64,000 nt of DNA, taken from the NCBI GenBank assembly GCA_021733645.1, contig JAHREJ010000006.1, positions 1 through 64,000 on the forward strand, in the 5' to 3' direction. A program made the position numbers and the translations under genes. Position 1 is the stretch's first letter. Each line of letters begins with the position of its first letter. The notes beneath the pieces were generated by a model. It saw only the letters and a program-made list of their open reading frames with translations, did not search any database and had not been told where the DNA came from. This document shows, in pieces, positions 62,637-64,000 of the stretch. The stretch is from Bacillus subtilis subsp. subtilis. Lineage in GTDB: Bacteria; Pseudomonadota; Gammaproteobacteria; Xanthomonadales; Xanthomonadaceae.

Positions 62637-63038
62637 ATGCGCATTTCCGACGTCGCCCGGCGCAGCGGCGCCAGCCAGAAGGCGATCCGCCTGTACGAGG
62701 CGCGCGGGCTGCTGGCCGCCGTGCCGCGCATCAACCGCTACCGCCATTACAGCCAGCAGGACCTGGACCTGGTGCTGCTGATCCGCCAGGCGCTGGCACT
62801 GGGCTTCCGGCTGGCCGATATGGCCACGCTGCGGCGCGCGGATGGCGGCATCGACTGGCCGCGCGTGCAGACGCTCCTGTCTACCCGGCAGCAGGCCGTG
62901 CGCGACGACATCCAGCGCCTGCAGCAGCTGGACGATGCCTTGACCCTGCTGCGCGACGAAGTGGATCTGCTGATGGTCGATGGCGACGCCGGGCCGCTGG
63001 ATGCCTGCCTGGCCAACGCGCACTGCCATGCCGCTTGA
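62637..63038 (+). CDS. MerR-family transcriptional regulator
   Basis: The 133-residue protein opens MRISDVARRSGASQKAIRLY, a MerR winged helix that recognises promoters with long spacers, followed by a helical dimerisation segment (RQQAVRDDIQRLQQLDDALT). The C-terminal tail has two cysteines (DACLANAHCHAA) but no clear metal-binding pattern. GGAGG lies nine bases before the ATG at 62637. The oxidoreductase gene that follows 53 bases later on the same strand is its probable target, which suggests sensing of quinones or other electrophiles. Confidence 0.88.
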   Translation: MRISDVARRSGASQKAIRLYEARGLLAAVPRINRYRHYSQQDLDLVLLIRQALALGFRLADMATLRRADGGIDWPRVQTLLSTRQQAVRDDIQRLQQLDDALTLLRDEVDLLMVDGDAGPLDACLANAHCHAA

Positions 63039-63091
63039 CTCTGCCCCTTGGGGCAGACCGCAGGCTGCGCCTTTCCCCCGCGAGCGCCCGC

Positions 63092-63673
63092 ATGCCCAGA
63101 TCCATTGTCATCCTGCTTGGCCACCCCGACCGCGACAGCCTGTGCGGCGCCCTCGCCGAGCGCTACCAGCAGGCCGCGCTCCGCGCCGGCCACCACGTGC
63201 AGCTGTTTGCGCTGGGCGAGATCGATTTCGACCCGATCCTGCGCCACGGCTACCGGCAGATCCAGCCACTGGAACCGGCGTTGCAGCAGGTCAACGAGGC
63301 CATCGCGCACTGCCAGCACCTGGTCCTGGTCTACCCCACCTGGTGGGGCGGCATGCCGGCGCTGCTGAAAGGCTATTTCGACCGCGCGTTCCTGCCGGGA
63401 TACGCCTTTCGCTACCGCAAAGACACGGTCTGGTGGGACCGTCTGCTGACCGGGCGCAGCGCGCGGGTGATCACCACGCTGGATACACCGCCGTGGTACT
63501 ACCGGTGGGTGTACCGCATGCCGGGGCATCAGCAGGTGCGGCGGACGATCCTGGCGTTCTGCGGGATCACACCGGTCCGCATCAGCGGGTTCGGGCCGGT
63601 ACGCAGTGCATCGGCGGGCCGGCGGGCGACATGGCTCCAGGTGGTTGAACGACTGGGCAGCCGTGCTGCGTAG
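63092..63673 (+). CDS. Flavodoxin-fold NAD(P)H oxidoreductase (quinone reductase type)
   Basis: The 193-residue enzyme has the flavodoxin-like fold of the NQO/MdaB/KefF group: GHPDRDSLCGALAERY near the start binds FMN or FAD phosphate, LVLVYPTWWGGMPALLKGYF near residue 88 is the classic core, and FDRAFLPGYAF follows. These enzymes reduce quinones and other electrophiles by two electrons. It follows a MerR regulator in what looks like a two-gene stress operon. The ATG at 63092 is preferred over upstream in-frame starts because it begins the fold. Confidence 0.88.
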   Translation: MPRSIVILLGHPDRDSLCGALAERYQQAALRAGHHVQLFALGEIDFDPILRHGYRQIQPLEPALQQVNEAIAHCQHLVLVYPTWWGGMPALLKGYFDRAFLPGYAFRYRKDTVWWDRLLTGRSARVITTLDTPPWYYRWVYRMPGHQQVRRTILAFCGITPVRISGFGPVRSASAGRRATWLQVVERLGSRAA

Positions 63674-63697
63674 CGCCAGGCCATGCGTGGCGGTGGG

Positions 63698-63952
63698 TCA
63701 ATGCTGCTTCGGCGTGTCCGGCCCGCAACTGTCGCAGCCGCCACACGCGCCGCCGCCACCACTGGCCGGCGGGGCGATCTTCCGCCCCAGCGCCTGCAGC
63801 CACGGCGCCCGCTGCGGCTTGACCAGCCCCAGCGCGATGGCGCCGCGCGCCTTGCGCACGGTTCCGGGGAACTGCTTTTTCAGCACTACCCACGCACTGA
63901 CCAGTACGATCAGTACCACCAGCACGTACTGCAGCAGCAGTCCGGCGCCCAT
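63698..63952 (-). CDS. Small Cys-rich membrane protein following feoB (DUF6587-like)
   Basis: The 84-residue protein has one N-terminal transmembrane helix (LLLQYVLVVLIVLVSAWVVL) and a C-terminal tail with GGGGACGGCDSCGPD. The cluster of three cysteines may bind iron or another metal. Its start overlaps the stop of the upstream feoB end (TGATG), so it is part of the ferrous iron uptake operon, where small Cys-rich membrane proteins are common. The family name is from memory. Confidence 0.75.
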   Translation of the reverse strand: MGAGLLLQYVLVVLIVLVSAWVVLKKQFPGTVRKARGAIALGLVKPQRAPWLQALGRKIAPPASGGGGACGGCDSCGPDTPKQH

Positions 63953-64000
63953 CAGCCGCCGCCCAGTGCCACGGTCACCTGGTAGGTGACCAGTGCGGCG
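63952..64000 (-). CDS. feoB: 3' end of a gene cut by the window edge, probably feoB
   Basis: Only the last 15 codons are inside the window (AALVTYQVTVALGGG, then stop). The end is short and hydrophobic, like the final helix of the ferrous iron transporter FeoB, and the following small Cys-rich membrane protein fits that operon. The call rests mainly on context. Confidence 0.45.
   Translation of the reverse strand, partial: AALVTYQVTVALGGG

Noticed and set aside
60156..63038. A 960-codon frame ending in the MerR regulator
   Set aside because: Only the last 133 codons are protein-like; the rest is antisense to carA and dapB. The real start is at 62637.

Overview
The window comes from a high-GC xanthomonad, most likely Stenotrophomonas. 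Three things point there. The complete rpf/DSF quorum-sensing locus is present. RpfC is of the long type with a doubled membrane sensor. Several palindromes begin with GTAG and match the SMAG repeats (REP-like elements) known from Stenotrophomonas maltophilia. No tRNA, rRNA or CRISPR array is visible.

Region 1 (1-18.7 kb) is accessory and scarred. It holds an unknown membrane protein, a collapsed duplicate of the 3' end of the cyclic glucan synthase locus, an orphan Rhs C-terminal tip coupled to a lipoprotein (a toxin/immunity-like pair), the intact 2903-codon ndvB-like glucan synthase with a coupled small gene, an AraC-type membrane regulator, a coupled secreted amidohydrolase and Tat-exported M19-type protein, a 5'-truncated carbohydrate porin, and a second Rhs tip broken by a one-base frameshift in a G tract.

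Region 2 (18.7-31.6 kb) is bracketed by the two aconitases, acnB (-) and acnA (+). Between them lie a VapBC-type toxin-antitoxin pair and a five-gene operon: PrpF/4-oxalomesaconate tautomerase-like enzyme, binding lipoprotein, ATPase, permease and OprP-like porin. The operon diverges from a LysR regulator across a long palindrome.

Region 3 (31.6-39 kb) is the DSF module: rpfB and rpfF on +, rpfG and rpfC on -. RpfF makes the signal and RpfC senses it. RpfG is the HD-GYP response regulator that degrades cyclic di-GMP, and RpfB recycles fatty acid or signal. A cluster of SMAG palindromes sits between acnA and rpfB.

Region 4 (39-64 kb) holds the conserved flank lysS, prfB (with its programmed +1 frameshift), recJ, an rpfE-like gene, greA, carB, carA and dapB. 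Accessory genes are inserted: an acetolactate synthase/aldehyde dehydrogenase pair with an XRE regulator, a LoiP-like metalloprotease, a LytTR membrane regulator (possible RpfD), an acyltransferase, a large VIT/vWA secreted protein and a DUF1176 protein. The end carries a MerR regulator, a flavodoxin-fold oxidoreductase, a small DUF6587-like protein and the last codons of feoB.
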